Origin: Nemertoderma westbladi
Lineage: Eukaryota; Xenacoelomorpha; Nemertodermatida; Nemertodermatidae
DNA length: 43,373 nucleotides
Assembly: GCA_032718475.1 (NCBI GenBank)
Contig: JAUCBJ010007441.1
Location: forward strand, 1-43,373
Reading direction: 5' to 3'
The notes below the pieces were generated by a model, which saw only the letters and a list, made by a program, of their open reading frames with translations, ran no database searches and had not been told where the DNA came from. This document shows, in pieces, positions 11,016 to 22,250 of this stretch; the stretch's first letter is position 1; each line of letters starts with the position of its first letter. A program made the translations under genes and the position numbers.

Positions 11016-11178
11016 GTTGGCTCTCACCGATCCGTATGTGTACGTCACTCAAGCAACCACTTCATCCATCTCTGTAGAGACTCGCCTTCACTAATTACCC
11101 AATCGTATCGTCTTAAACTCGTAACTAAGTCACACATCCCATCTGGTAGATGGATTTCTTTAGCACAATCTTATTCAG
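11016..11178 (+). CDS. DLST: DLST exon 2: presequence and mature N-terminus
   Basis: The acceptor is CCCCCTTTCCACAG, a strong pyrimidine tract. The exon is open for 54 codons in the frame set by exon 1, starts VGSHRSVCVRHSS and ends RWISLAQSYS plus one base, with donor TCAG then GTTGGA (phase 1). The leftover G joins CC at the start of exon 3 to give Ala, so the junction reads SYS-A-DDIVIV. In vertebrate DLST the lipoyl domain also starts with DDLV directly after an Arg/Ser-rich presequence. The protein stretch is basic and Ser-rich with few acidic residues. Residue identity to known presequences is low, so the support is phase agreement on both sides, splice sites and length. Confidence 0.8.
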
Positions 11179-11881
11179 GTTGGAATTATTTACCTTCTTT
11201 ACCGGTATGTCTATTGATATAGTTACATAATAAATAATATAAAAGCCATATATAATAATATCAACTTATTTTTGTAGTAAAGTTTACATGGAATGTTCTA
11301 ATCTTGGTATATGTTAGGTTGTTAAGTCTACATAAAACTGGCTTTATTCGCTACAGTACTGCTAAAAACATTTTTTTTAATTGTATACCATAAAATTCCC
11401 TTTATTACGAATTATAATTGAAGCTACCGGATATAAGATTGCTCTCTATATCTCGGAGGGATATAAAGTGTTGACTAAAAATTAATGGATATACTTGATA
11501 TATCGTGTCGGCGTGTACTGACTTTTGACGGGAAGTCGGTGTATCGATCAGTATGACGTACTGCTCATTAAACCTGCTGTTATCCATCAAAAGTGAAGCA
11601 CTATGTGAAATGCCGGTATGTGAAAGCAGAACATTGTAAACATCGGGCAATCACACTCATCAAAAACACATTTAAAGGTTTCGAGATCTCTCACTAATAT
11701 AAACACAACGATCGGGGACCGGTACTACCAGACGCCAGGACAACTCGCTCACTCAATAAACCGAATGAGCTGAGCTGCGTAGATTATTCGGTCGGATTAC
11801 CAATTGCCGACACGAGACTAAATAATTATATTAATTAATCGCAATATAAACATTTTATATAAATCTTTTCTGCCTTATGAC

Positions 11882-12263
11882 TACCGGTAGGGATGTGAGT
11901 TTTCCGGAAATATGTTTTTTCAATGAAATTTTCGAAAATTTCCGGAAAAGTATACTTCATCCGTAATTTACGACCACAAGATCCAAGACACCGAACCACC
12001 AAACACTACTAAGCAGGAACCACTTGTCTCTCGTGTTTACTCTAATTGTGTTTTCAGAATGTGTATAAACTGGCAAAATAGCAGCGATATTATTTTGTGA
12101 AAGAGTTAAAATGCAAATGTATTATTTCCAAAATTGCGTTCAAATATAAAACATCTACTTAATAATGAAATTGACAAAACACGAAAGTCACAATCACAAT
12201 TTTAGTTAAAATATTTTATATAAATCTGGGAAATTTCCATACAATTCCTGACTCACATCCCTA
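11882..12263. mobile_element. hAT-type MITE with 8-bp target duplication
   Basis: TAGGGATGTGAGT (11888-11900) and ACTCACATCCCTA (12251-12263) form perfect 13-bp terminal inverted repeats. The octamer CTTATGAC occurs at 11874-11881 and again at 12264-12271, giving an 8-bp target-site duplication, the length typical of hAT transposases. Next to the left copy there are six extra bases (TACCGG, 11882-11887) outside the inverted repeat. The interior is AT-rich and non-coding, so the element depends on a transposase elsewhere. It lies in DLST intron 2. Confidence 0.85.
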
Positions 12264-12730
12264 CTTATGACCCCTTGTTGTTCAATTAACCTCACTTGCT
12301 GAGAACCGCTCTTCAAAGTATACATCACGGTCACGGATTCAACATGAGAGAACAAGCACTGTTTTATTTCAATGTAAAATAAAAATAGAATTATGTTTTA
12401 TTTGTTATACAGCAAGTATATCAACGCAAATTGATATTAAGTAATTGAATATCTAAAATGTTCTGGTGATTCTATGAAACCATCTGCTTAGGAGCTAAAC
12501 TAAATTACAAAACCAACACTGCAACACAACTCGTTGTGATATGATAACGTTGTCTCACACCAAAGCGTACTTTAATACTCTATTGAATATACAGTAGATT
12601 GCAGTACTGTATTGAAACATTACGATATATAATAATAATAATATGTGGCAGTCAGACAATAAGTGATCCCTATTGTTTGTTTTTGTTTAATTTCCTCAAA
12701 CGTTTTAATTTTTAACAAAATCTTTTCCAG

Positions 12731-12970
12731 CCGACGACATTGTGATCGTATCGACACCCCCGTTCGCCGAATCTGTTTCCGAAGGCGACGTTCGGTGGGA
12801 GAAATCCGTGGGCGATTTTGTGAATGAAGATGAACAGCTGGGGGAGATTGAGACGGATAAAACAGCTTTACCGGTACCGGCACCGGTGTCGGGGTATATA
12901 GAAGCGTTCCTAGTGGAGGATGGGGAGAAAGTAACAGCTGGTCAACAGTTGGTGAGGTTAAGGGTGTCAG
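12731..12970 (+). CDS. DLST: DLST exon 3: lipoyl domain
   Basis: This exon encodes the lipoyl domain, the swinging arm that carries the succinyl group between E1, E2 and E3. Acceptor TCTTTTCCAG at 12721-12730. The product aligns throughout to animal [44 protein letters not shown], then [14 protein letters not shown]. The Lys in ETDKTA, residue 116 of the assembled protein, is the lipoylation site. I end the exon at CAG/GTTGGT (12970/12971) because this leaves one base (G) that joins GT from exon 4 into Gly, giving RLRVSG-DAQPP, which matches the end of the vertebrate lipoyl domain (TLRKTG-AAP). The last 65 bases are the first unit of the 69-bp array. A second equivalent donor at 13039/13040 would insert 23 extra residues in frame. 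From the third copy on the frame is closed by TGA at 13057-13059. Confidence 0.93.
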
Positions 12971-15900
12971 GTTGGTTCCTAGTGGAGGATGGGGAGAAAG
13001 TAACAGCTGGTCAACAGTTGGTGAGGTTAAGGTTGTCAGGTTGGTTCCTAGTGGAGTGAGGGGAGAAAGTAACAGCTGGTCAACAGTTGGTGAGGTTAAG
13101 GGTGTCAGGTTGGTTCCTAGTGGAGGATGGGGAGAAAGTAACAGCTGGTCAACAGTTGGTGAGGTTAAGGTTGTCAGGTTGGTTCCTAGTGGAGTGAGGG
13201 GAGAAAGTAACAGCTGGTCAACAGTTGGTGAGGTTAAGGGTGTCAGGTTGGTTCCTAGTGGAGGGAGGGGAGAAAGTAACAGCTGGTCAACAGTTGGTGA
13301 GGTTAAGGTTGTCAGGTTGGTTCCTAGTGGAGGGAGGGGAGAAAGTAACAGCTGGTCAACAGTTGGAGAGGTTAAGGGTGTCAGGTTGGTTCCTAGTGGA
13401 GGATGGGGAGAAAGTAACAGCTGGTCAACAGTTGGTGAGGTTAAGGGTGTCAGGTTGGTTCCTAGTGGAGTGAGGGGAGAAAGTAACAGCTGGTCAACAG
13501 TTGGTGATGTTAAGGGTGTCAGGTTGGTTCCTAGTGGAGGGAGGGGAGAAAGTAACAGCTGGTCAACAGTTGGTGAGGTTAAGGGTGTCAGGTTGGTTCC
13601 TAGTGGAGGGAGGGGAGAAAGTAACAGCTGGTCAACAGTTGGTGTGGTTAAGGTTGTCAGGTTGGTTCCTAGTAGAGGATGGGGAGAAAGTAACAGCTGG
13701 TCAACAGTTGGTGAGGTTAAGGGTGTCAGGTTGGTTCCTAGTGGAGGATGGGGAGAAAGTAACAGCTGGTCAACAGTTGGTGAGGTTAAGGGTGTCAGGT
13801 TGGTTCCTAGGGGAGTGAGGGGAGAAAGTAACAGCTGGTCAACAGTTGGTGAGGTTAAGGTTGTCAGGTTGGTTCCTAGTGGAGGGAAGGGAGAAAGTAA
13901 CAGCTGGTCAATAGTTGGTGAGGTTAAGGTTGTCAGGTTGGTTCCTAGTGGAGTGAGGGGAGAAAGTAACAGCTGGTCAACAGTTGGTGAGGTTAAGGGT
14001 GTCAGGTTGGTTCCTAGGGGAGGGAGGGGAGAAAGTAACAGCTGGTCAACAGTTGGTGAGGTTAAGGTTGTCAGGTTGGTTCCTAGTGGAGGGAAGGGAG
14101 AAAGTAACAGCTGGTCAATAGTTGGTGAGGTTAAGGTTGTCAGGTTGGTTCCTAGTGGAGTGAGGGGAGAAAGTAACAGCTGGTCAACAGTTGGTGAGGT
14201 TAAGGTTGTCAGGTTGGTTCCTAGTGGAGTGAGGGGAGAAAGTAACAGCTGGTCAACAGTCGGTGCGGTTAAGGTTGTCAGGTTGGTTCCTAGTAGAGGG
14301 AGGGGAGAAAGTAACAGCTGGTCAACAGTCGGTGCGGTTAAGGTTGTCAGGTTGGTTCCTAGTAGAGGGAGGGGAGAAAGTAACAGCTGGTCAACAGTTG
14401 GTGAGGTTAAGGTTGTCAGGTTGGTTCCTAGTGGAGTGAGGGGAGAAAGTAACAGCTGGTCAACAGTCGGTGCGGTTAAGGTTGTCAGGTTGGTTCCTAG
14501 TAGAGGGAGGGGAGAAAGTAACAGCTGGTCAACAGTTGGTGAGGTTAAGGTTGTCAGGTTGGTTCCTAGTGGAGTGAGGGGAGAAAGTAACAGCTGGTCA
14601 ACAGTTGGTGAGGTTAAGGTTGTCAGGTTGGTTCCTAGTGGAGGGAGGGGAGAAAGTAACAGCTGGTCAACAGTTGGTGAGGTTAAGGTTGTCAGGTTGG
14701 TTCCTAGTGGAGTGAGGGGAGAAAGTAACAGCTGGTCAACAGTCGGTGCGGTTAAGGTTGTCAGGTTGGTTCCTAGTGGAGTGAGGGGAGAAAGTAACAG
14801 CTGGTCAACAGTTGGTGAGGTTAAGGTTGTCAGGTTGGTTCCTAGTGGAGTGAGGGGAGAAAGTAACAGCTGGTCAACAGTCGGTGCGGTTAAGGTTGTC
14901 AGGTTGGTTCCTAGTAGAGGGAGGGGAGAAAGTAACAGCTGGTCAACAGTTGGTGAGGTTAAGGTTGTCAGGTTGGTTCCTAGTGGAGTGAGGGGAGAAA
15001 GTAACAGCTGGTCAACAGTTGGTGAGGTTAAGGTTGTCAGGTTGGTTCCTAGTGGAGTGAGGGGAGAAAGTAACAGCTGGTCAACAGTCGGTGCGGTTAA
15101 GGTTGTCAGGTTGGTTCCTAGTAGAGGGAGGGGAGAAAGTAACAGCTGGTCAACAGTTGGTGAGGTTAAGGTTGTCAGGTTGGTTCCTAGTGGAGTGAGG
15201 GGAGAAAGTAACAGCTGGTCAACAGTTGGTGAGGTTAAGGTTGTCAGGTTGGTTCCTAGTGGAGGGAGGGGAGAAAGTAACAGCTGGTCAACAGTTGGTG
15301 AGGTTAAGGTTGTCAGGTTGGTTCCTAGTGGAGTGAGGGGAGAAAGTAACAGCTGGTCAACAGTCGGTGCGGTTAAGGTTGTCAGGTTGGTTCCTAGTGG
15401 AGGGAGGGGAGAAAGTAACAGCTGGTCAACAGTTGGTGAGGTTAAGGTTGTCAGGTTGGTTCCTAGTGGAGTGAGGGGAGAAAGTAACAGCTGGTCAACA
15501 GTTGGTGAGGTTAAGGTTGTCAGGTTGGTTCCTAGTGGAGGGAGGGGAGAAAGTAACAGCTGGTCAACAGTTGGTGAGGTTAAGGTTGTCAGGTTGGTTC
15601 CTAGTGGAGTGAGGGGAGAAAGTAACAGCTGGTCAACAGTTGGTGAGGTTAAGGGTGTCAGGTTGGTTCCTAGGGGAGGGAGGGGAGAAAGTAACAGCTG
15701 GTCAACAGTTGGTGAGGTTAAGGTTGTCAGGTTGGTTCCTAGTGGAGTGAGGGGAGAAAGTAACAGCTGGTCAACAGTTGGTGAGGTTAAGGGTGTCAGG
15801 TTGGTTCCTAGGGGAGGGAGGGGAGAAAGTAACAGCTGGTCAACAGTTGGTGAGGTTAAGGGTGTCAGGTTGGTTCCTAGGGGAGTGAGGGGAGAAAGTA

Positions 15901-17810
15901 ACAGCTGGTCAACAGTTGGTGAGGTTAAGGTTGTCAGGTTGGTTCCTAGTGGAGGGAAGGGAGAAAGTAACAGCTGGTCAATAGTTGGTGAGGTTAAGGT
16001 TGTCAGGTTGGTTCCTAGTGGAGTGAGGGGAGAAAGTAACAGCTGGTCAACAGTTGGTGAGGTTAAGGGTGTCAGGTTGGTTCCTAGGGGAGGGAGGGGA
16101 GAAAGTAACAGCTGGTCAACAGTTGGTGAGGTTAAGGTTGTCAGGTTGGTTCCTAGGGGAGGGAGGGGAGAAAGTAACAGCTGGTCAACAGTTGGTGAGG
16201 TTAAGGTTGTCAGGTTGGTTCCTAGTGGAGGGAAGGGAGAAAGTAACAGCTGGTCAATAGTTGGTGAGGTTAAGGTTGTCAGGTTGGTTCCTAGTGGAGT
16301 GAGGGGAGAAAGTAACAGCTGGTCAACAGTTGGTGAGGTTAAGGTTGTCAGGATGGTTCCTAGGGGAGGGAGGGGAGAAAGTAATAGCTGGTCAACAGTT
16401 GGTGAGGTTAAGGTTGTCAGGTTGGTTCCTAGTGGAGGGAAGGGAGAAAGTAACAGCTGGTCAACAGTTGGTGAGGTTAAGGTTGTCAGGTTGGTTCCTA
16501 GTGGAGTGAGGGGAGAAAGTAACAGCTGGTCAACAGTTGGTGAGGTTAAGGTTGTCAGGTTGGTTCCTAGTGGAGGGAGGGGAGAAAGTAACAGCTGGTC
16601 AACAGTCGGTGCGGTTAAGGGTGTCAGGTTGGTTCCTAGGGGAGGGAGGGGAGAAAGTAACAGCTGGTCAACAGTTGGTGAGGTTAAGGTTGTCAGGTTG
16701 GTTCCTAGTGGAGTGAGGGGAGAAAGTAACAGCTGGTCAACAGTTGGTGAGGTTAAGGGTGTCAGGTTGGTTCCTAGGGGAGGGAGGGGAGAAAGTAACA
16801 GCTGGTCAACAGTTGGTGAGGTTAAGGTTGTCAGGTTGGTTCCTAGGGGAAGGAGGGGAGAAAGTAACAGCTGGTCAACAGTTGGTGAGGTTAAGGGTGT
16901 CAGGTTGGTTCCTAGTGGTGGAGGGAGGGGAGAAAGTAACAGCTGGTCAACAGTTGGTGAGGTTAAGGTTGTCAGGTTGGTTCCTAGTGGAGTGAGGGGA
17001 GAAAGTAACAGCTGGTCAACAGTCGGTGCGGTTAAGGTTGTCAGGTTGGTCCCTAGTGGAGGGAGGGGAGAAAGTAACAGCTGGTCAACAGTTGGTGAGG
17101 TTAAGGTTGTCAGGTTGGTTCCTAGTGGAGTGAGGGGAGAAAGTAACAGCTGGTCAACAGTCGGTGCGGTTAAGGTTGTCAGGTTGGTTCCTAGTGGAGG
17201 GAGGGGAGAAAGTAACAGCTGGTCAACAGTTGGTGAGGTTAAGGGTGTCAGGTTGGTTCCTAGGGGAGGGAGGGGAGAAAGTAACAGCTGGTCAACAGTT
17301 GGTGAGGTTAAGGTTGTCAGGTTGGTTCCTAGTGGAGGGAGGGGAGAAAGTAACAGCTGGTCAACAGTTGGTGAGGTTAAGGTTGTCAGGTTGGTTCCTA
17401 GGGGAGGGAGGGGAGAAAGTAACAGCTGGTCAACAGTTGGTGAGGTTAAGGTTGTCAGGTTGGTTCCTAGGGGAAGGAGGGGAGAAAGTAACAGCTGGTC
17501 AACAGTTGGTGAGGTTAAGGTTGTCAGGTTGGTTCCTAGGGGAGGGAGGGGAGAAAGTAACAGCTGGTCAACAGTTGGTGAGGTTAAGGGTGTCAGGTTG
17601 GTTCCTAGGGGAGGGAGGGGAGAAAGTAACAGCTGGTCAACAGTCGGTGAGGTTAAGGGTGTCAGGTTGGTTCCCAGGGGAGGGAGGGGAGAAAGTAACA
17701 GCTGGTCAACAGTTGGTGAGGTTAAGGTTGTCAGGTTGGTTCCTAGTAGAGTGAGGGGAGAAAGTAACAGCTGGTCAACAGTTGGTGAGGTTAAGGGTGT
17801 CAGGTTGGTA
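12906..17810. repeat. 69-bp minisatellite built from DLST exon 3 and its donor
   Basis: About 71 tandem copies. The first copy is coding: it starts at GTTCCTAGTGGAGG inside exon 3, covers the lipoyl-domain codons for [22 protein letters not shown] and the splice donor CAG/GTTGGT. Every later copy repeats that coding-derived sequence with its donor. Variants include GGATGG, GGAGGGAGG, GGAGTGAGG and GGAGGGAAGG near the start, and GTTGGTGAGG versus GTCGGTGCGG near the end. They alternate in places, suggesting higher-order dimers. One copy near 16914 has a 3-bp insertion; otherwise unit length is constant. A 1620-codon open frame (12972-17834) exists only because the unit is a multiple of three and lacks stops in that frame. 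It is not the DLST frame. Confidence 0.95.
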
Positions 17811-17834
17811 CATCTTACCTTAACGTACTCCTAA

Positions 17835-18532
17835 ATGTTGAGTGGGTGAGTTCTAACTACTATATTTTTATTTCAATGTTCCAGTATGATTGCTACAGTA
17901 ACAGGCTAAGCGGCTACTGGCTACAACATCCATGAGCACGTTATGCAACGGGAACGGGGCCCGAATGCCTTACCACCATTACAATTTATGCATACTATAC
18001 TGTAGCTGTTGCTGTACCTAGGCCTACTGCGCCATTATTGATACAATTATGAATATGATGTATTAAATATGGAATATAATTCAAAACTTCTAGTTCGAAG
18101 TCACACTAATACTAGATTAGATCTATGTTTTATTTATTTTATTCTCTCACTAGAATGCCTTTAAGGCTCAATTAAAGGTTTTTTAGAATTTTTATACAGT
18201 TAATTACCATGAGATTAACGATCCTCCTGTTTTAGTCTTACACATTTTATTTCCATAATAAAACTGTAAGTTGTAAGTAACATAATATGTTATGCACAAT
18301 TTTTATAAAAAATTGTAAGCATGGAACATGGGACATAATCACTTTCGACTCATGGGTTGTAACTTATGACTTACGACTTACCAGTGGAGAAGCACCCATC
18401 TGCCCATTTGATAGCAATGTGTTCTACAATTTATTTTGGCTTATGACTCAGGAAATAATTCTTACCCAGTGAAGTACGGGCTTACGGCTCCACCAATTTT
18501 GTGGATCACCCGACAAATTAGTGTAAAAGCAT
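17835..18532. other. DLST intron 3, non-coding
   Basis: AT-rich intronic sequence after the 69-bp array, with no recognisable exon. A few degenerate direct repeats such as AACTTATGACTTACGACTTA near 18361 are present. Confidence 0.5.
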
Positions 18533-18702
18533 TAACACGTTACATTCCCTAAACACATTATATTCCCAAACACGTTACATTCCCTAACACGTTATATTCC
18601 CTAACACGTTACATTCCCTAACACGTTACATTCCCTAACACGTTATATTCCCTAACACGTTACATTCCCTAAACACATTATATTCCCTAACACGTTATAT
18701 TC
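18533..18702. repeat. 17-bp tandem repeat, about 10 copies
   Basis: Repeats of ACACGTTACATTCCCTA with the variant ACACGTTATATTCCCTA, occasionally lengthened to 18 bp (AAACACATTATATTCCC). It lies in DLST intron 3, just past the 3' end of the antisense FAHD1 gene. Confidence 0.9.
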
Positions 18703-18808
18703 CATCGACGTTATAATTGGGATGTTTGTTGAGTCGGTAATGTAGAAACGCTGTAATCCCAGACTGTTAAATATCTATCATAAACATTATCTACCGGTAA
18801 TGCGAATG

Positions 18809-19465
18809 TTATTCCACACTGAATCGCATTTCTGTAAGAGTTTGTTGGTTTCTCTCGTCTATAAGTTTACCGTGCAGTCTGTCTCCATGGGTTACAGGAC
18901 CCACACCTTTAGGGGTCCCCGTTAATAGAAGATCTCCCGTCTCCCATGTCATATAGTCGCTGACGTAGGATATCAGATAGTCTACGCTGAAGGTCATGTC
19001 GCTAACCGAGCCAGACTGCACTAGTTTATCGTTAACTTGCAGCTCCAACCGGAGGTCCTTAACGTTGCTAACAGCCTCCTTCGCAACGAGTCCAGACACC
19101 GGGCACGATGTATCGAAACCTTTAGCCAGTGTCCATGGGAGCCCCGACTGTTTCGCCTCAGTTTGACTCTGTCTGTCAGTCATATCCAACGCCAGACAGT
19201 AGCCCCCGATATGCAGACCCCCCTCTCCTAGCGGAATAGCAGACCCGCCTCGTCCAATAACAACCCCTAGCTCCGTCTCATAATGGATTTCCTTTCTGGC
19301 CGGTGGGAGGCGTATGCAACCTTCCGTGAGGTAGGCGGATGTCGGCTTTATGAATATTACAGGTTCCCCCGGCGACGGGTTGCCCAGTTCCTTCGCGTGT
19401 TCCGTGTAGTTCCGACCAACGCAAACTATCTTTCGCGACATTTTTACGAAATTCCGTAGCGCCAT
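18809..19465 (-). CDS. FAHD1: FAHD1-like acylpyruvase / oxaloacetate decarboxylase
   Basis: An intronless 218-residue member of the fumarylacetoacetate hydrolase family. Animal FAHD1 is mitochondrial, hydrolyses acylpyruvates and decarboxylates oxaloacetate in a Mg2+-dependent reaction. Visible motifs: KIVCVGRNYTEHAKELG at 12-28, with the catalytic His23/Glu26 pair in place; EPVIFIKPTSAY at 34-45; HYETELGVVIG at 61-71, whose Glu63 and Glu65 with Asp94 in LALDMTDR (91-98) are the expected metal ligands; LPWTLAKGFD at 109-118; and LLLTGTPKGVGPV near 190. Length fits the family (about 220 residues). The ATG at 19465-19463 is followed by G and is in good context. The gene lies antisense inside DLST intron 3. 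Both proteins act on the TCA-cycle side of mitochondria, but nothing here shows co-regulation. The human gene is also single-exon. Confidence 0.95.
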   Translation of the reverse strand: MALRNFVKMSRKIVCVGRNYTEHAKELGNPSPGEPVIFIKPTSAYLTEGCIRLPPARKEIHYETELGVVIGRGGSAIPLGEGGLHIGGYCLALDMTDRQSQTEAKQSGLPWTLAKGFDTSCPVSGLVAKEAVSNVKDLRLELQVNDKLVQSGSVSDMTFSVDYLISYVSDYMTWETGDLLLTGTPKGVGPVTHGDRLHGKLIDERNQQTLTEMRFSVE

Positions 19466-20260
19466 TCTCTGTGCAGTTAGATTCTTATAAAACCCAGTTT
19501 AGGAACTTAAATACTGTTCAATAACAATACCTCTTCAAAGAAATGTTTCTCCTATAGGCCTATTATACTGTATACTAACCTGCTGTACTAATAAAGCATC
19601 AACTATGTTTTGAAAAATGAATTAATAATAATTTTGAATTTCCCGCCAATTCCCCCATTCAGGAAGAACCCTATTGTTACCTATTATATTATTTCAACAC
19701 ACTTCACAGAATTGGTTTATTATTAAATGTCTAATTATAACAACAATTATAGTTATTTTAAATTAATTAATTCTACCGTTAAAGGCAAAACCAGCGGAAA
19801 CATATACGTATATTAATTAAATTGAATTGCAAATTATATGCGAAATAACTAACGTGTTGGTTTATGGGGTGTATTTGTAACTGAATCATTGGGTGGTACC
19901 GGTACCAGGTGGTAAACAGGATGGTGTCAGTGAGGAAATGGGTTTGCGGTGCAGTCCAGAGCAAGGCAAAGCACGCCTATTGAAACATAATAGTAGTTTA
20001 TGAACTGTAGTAGACTACTGCTAGTATACTTTCTACTACTAGTAGTATAAAGTGTCACTTTATATAATTATTTGCGATGTGCTATTACCGTTTATGTTAA
20101 CACACAGGTATTATATTATCACATATTGTATGGAATACAATATAACACGAATGCTAAACGATTAAGTCTTGTTTTAAATGATATGTATTCTTTAATTCGG
20201 TATTAAAAACATTAATTATTTGATAGTTTTAACTCAAATAGTTTACGTTGTTTGTTTTAG
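19466..20260. other. DLST intron 3 remainder and FAHD1 upstream region
   Basis: AT-rich. It includes the upstream region of the antisense FAHD1 gene and ends at the acceptor TTTGTTTTAG of DLST exon 4. No other gene is seen. A GTACCGGTACC palindrome lies near 19897. Confidence 0.5.
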
Positions 20261-20443
20261 GTGATGCACAGCCGCCTGCCCCCCAACCTGGTACCACTTC
20301 TCCCACATCAACTCCACCCAGCAGTGTCTCCCCTAGCAGTGTCTCCCCAAGCGATGTTGCTCCCAGCAGTGTACAAACTGAACTACCTACTAGCATGCCG
20401 CCAATACCATCGGCACCAAAGGCACCTCTGTCTGTTACACCTA
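20261..20443 (+). CDS. DLST: DLST exon 4: Pro/Ser-rich interdomain linker
   Basis: This exon encodes the flexible linker between the lipoyl domain and the catalytic core. It begins GDAQPPAPQPGTTSPTSTPP (its first Gly is completed by exon 3) and continues with a short internal repeat SSVSPSSVSPSDVAPSSV. It ends ELPTSMPPIPSAPKAPLSVTP, which resembles the PIPTQMPPVPS stretch of vertebrate DLST. Acceptor TTTGTTTTAG; donor CTA/GTTAGT at 20443/20444, phase 1. The leftover A joins CC of exon 5 to give Thr. Pro, Ser and Thr content is very high, as in other E2 linkers. No peripheral-subunit-binding domain is seen, as expected for animal DLST. Confidence 0.88.
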
Positions 20444-20577
20444 GTTAGTAGACTATTCGAGAAGTTGTTCTGTATTTTACTCAAGTGTGGAAATCTTGAC
20501 AAGAACGAGCAAAGCGAGTCAGTAATATATTTAAACTAGAGCCAAGAGTTACTGGCGCGAAATTACCGTAAGCACTA

Positions 20578-22002
20578 GGGTAGCCCAAAATAATTTTTGT
20601 AAATGCCTATGGGCTACCACCCCAAATGTGCCAAATGGTTAAAAAAATATGCTATGAAGTGTTTCAATTTGGTTAAAGTCTACTCGGTGGTCAATGCCTC
20701 TAAAGTTACCCCACTATAATCGCTATCATCAGTAAGGTCGCGGTAGGGTGTTTTACCACCAGACACACTTCTGATAGTCATATGAGGACGATTTGATTTA
20801 TAGCTTTCTAGAAGCGCAATCATTGATTTGGTGGGGGTAGGTGAGACTAAAACTGTAAAAAAGTTAATATTTCTGAGGTGCATGCCATTTTTTCTTGAAT
20901 TATTATAGCTTTACATGTTTTGCGATTGTATGTTATTGTGGAATGTACTTCATTCTCATTGTAGGTGTTTTAGGTTTTTAGTGGTTCTATCTGTATGGGA
21001 TTTATTTTGGTCTCATTGGAACATCAATGGTCGATATACTACTATCGGCATGCTGCATCCCAGCTGCATTATATATATTACATATATATTTTTAATGCTG
21101 TGCCGGCTTGTCGACAAAATTGCGCCGCCACAACTCCCTATCACCCATGACATTTGCTAGATCATCCGCATCTCCAAGGCCAGTGTCCTTTAATATGCGT
21201 CTCAAGAAAGTCATGGGCTGTCCACCATGCTTATTCACTCCATGAGGTCACCAAAGTAAAAGATTATGCACTGGCTGGTCCTCACGGCGAAATAAATGTC
21301 CTGCAAAGCGGAGGCGGCTTCGTTCAAGTGTCAAGCTAGGGGAGATTAATGGAACACCTCCAATATTGTATAGTGTCTGATTGGAGATGTGTGAGTTGTA
21401 CCTAACACAATGAATCCGGCGCAGCATTCTTGTGTGTGTGTCATCCAGAAAATTGGTATCCTCTACAGTTAGAGCCCAGCATATAAGATAAGAGATCCAT
21501 ATAAGAGTACTGGTACTACTGCTGCCATAAATAATCGACCCTTGAGGTTCCGGTTTATTCTATTAATTCAATGCTGCCTGATATAGTTGTACTACCATGG
21601 TCGATATAGTTGAACTAGAGGCTTGTTTTAAGAGGAACTTATCAGTATTTTGAAATTATGATGGCCTATATTTGATATTAAAAGCCAAGAGTTCGACCTC
21701 ATTGCATGATATAGATTGTGCTGTATCTGTGGATAATTCTCATTCGATTATTAGTTATGGATCTCATTTTGGACTCCTTGTAACCACAATGTTGTATTCA
21801 GTTGGACAATAATCATGTTTTAAGACCAAATTACAAGTACTTTTGCAATTATTGCTTATATTTCATATTACAAGTAAAGATCTTGTGCTTTTAGCGAGGC
21901 TATATATAGCAAAGTATTTTTTGAAGCACTCTCATTATAGGCTTTTTGTGGTGGTACCGGTAGGTGACTGATGGGAATTTGAAAAACGTTTTTGGGCCAC
22001 CC
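20578..22002. mobile_element. TA-flanked DNA transposon relic, 1.4 kb
   Basis: GGGTAGCCCAAAATAATTTTTG at the left and the complement of GGGTGGCCCAAAAACGTTTTTC at the right form imperfect inverted termini of about 30 bp. Each is flanked by TA (20576-20577 and 22003-22004). TA duplication fits the Tc1/mariner group, but no transposase with a DDE/D triad was recognised. The interior includes an unassigned 67-codon minus-strand frame (20680-20883) and a LINE relic, which may be a nested insertion. The whole lies in DLST intron 4. Confidence 0.55.
21105..21500 (-). pseudogene. LINE RT C-terminal relic
   Basis: Read on the minus strand, this encodes LDDTHTRMLRRIHCVRYN, then HISNQTLYNIGGVPLISPS, then RSRLRFAGHLFRREDQPVHN and LKDTGLGDADDLANVMGDRE followed by LWRR. 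This is the conserved thumb/C-terminal tail of RTE- or CR1-like LINE reverse transcriptases (TRMLRRI, RRLRFAGH, REDEPV, DRELW). An in-frame stop follows LLLW, and the catalytic domain is missing, so it is a dead fragment. It sits inside the TA-flanked element. Confidence 0.8.
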
Positions 22003-22250
22003 TAGTAAACACCAAATGTGTTTAATGAGTTTAAACAATTATTTTATTTTATTTAAAACATTTAGGGAAAGGTGCAGGTTAGGTGAGGTGTTTTCTAAAA
22101 CCAAAACATTAATAATTAAACTTTATATTACTTGTCAATTTGGACTCGCTTTTTTCACTTTCGGAAAATGTGAGCCACTATCTGAAAGTGAAATACGTTA
22201 TATGGTCGCTTTAGTAACATGGCATTTTCGCTCTGCTGTTAAAAAAAAGT

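Noticed and set aside
12972-17834. 1620-codon open frame resembling a giant repeat protein
   Set aside because: It is in a different frame from DLST exon 3 and exists only because a 69-bp repeat lacks stops in that frame. The same DNA encodes the lipoyl domain in the real frame in its first copy.
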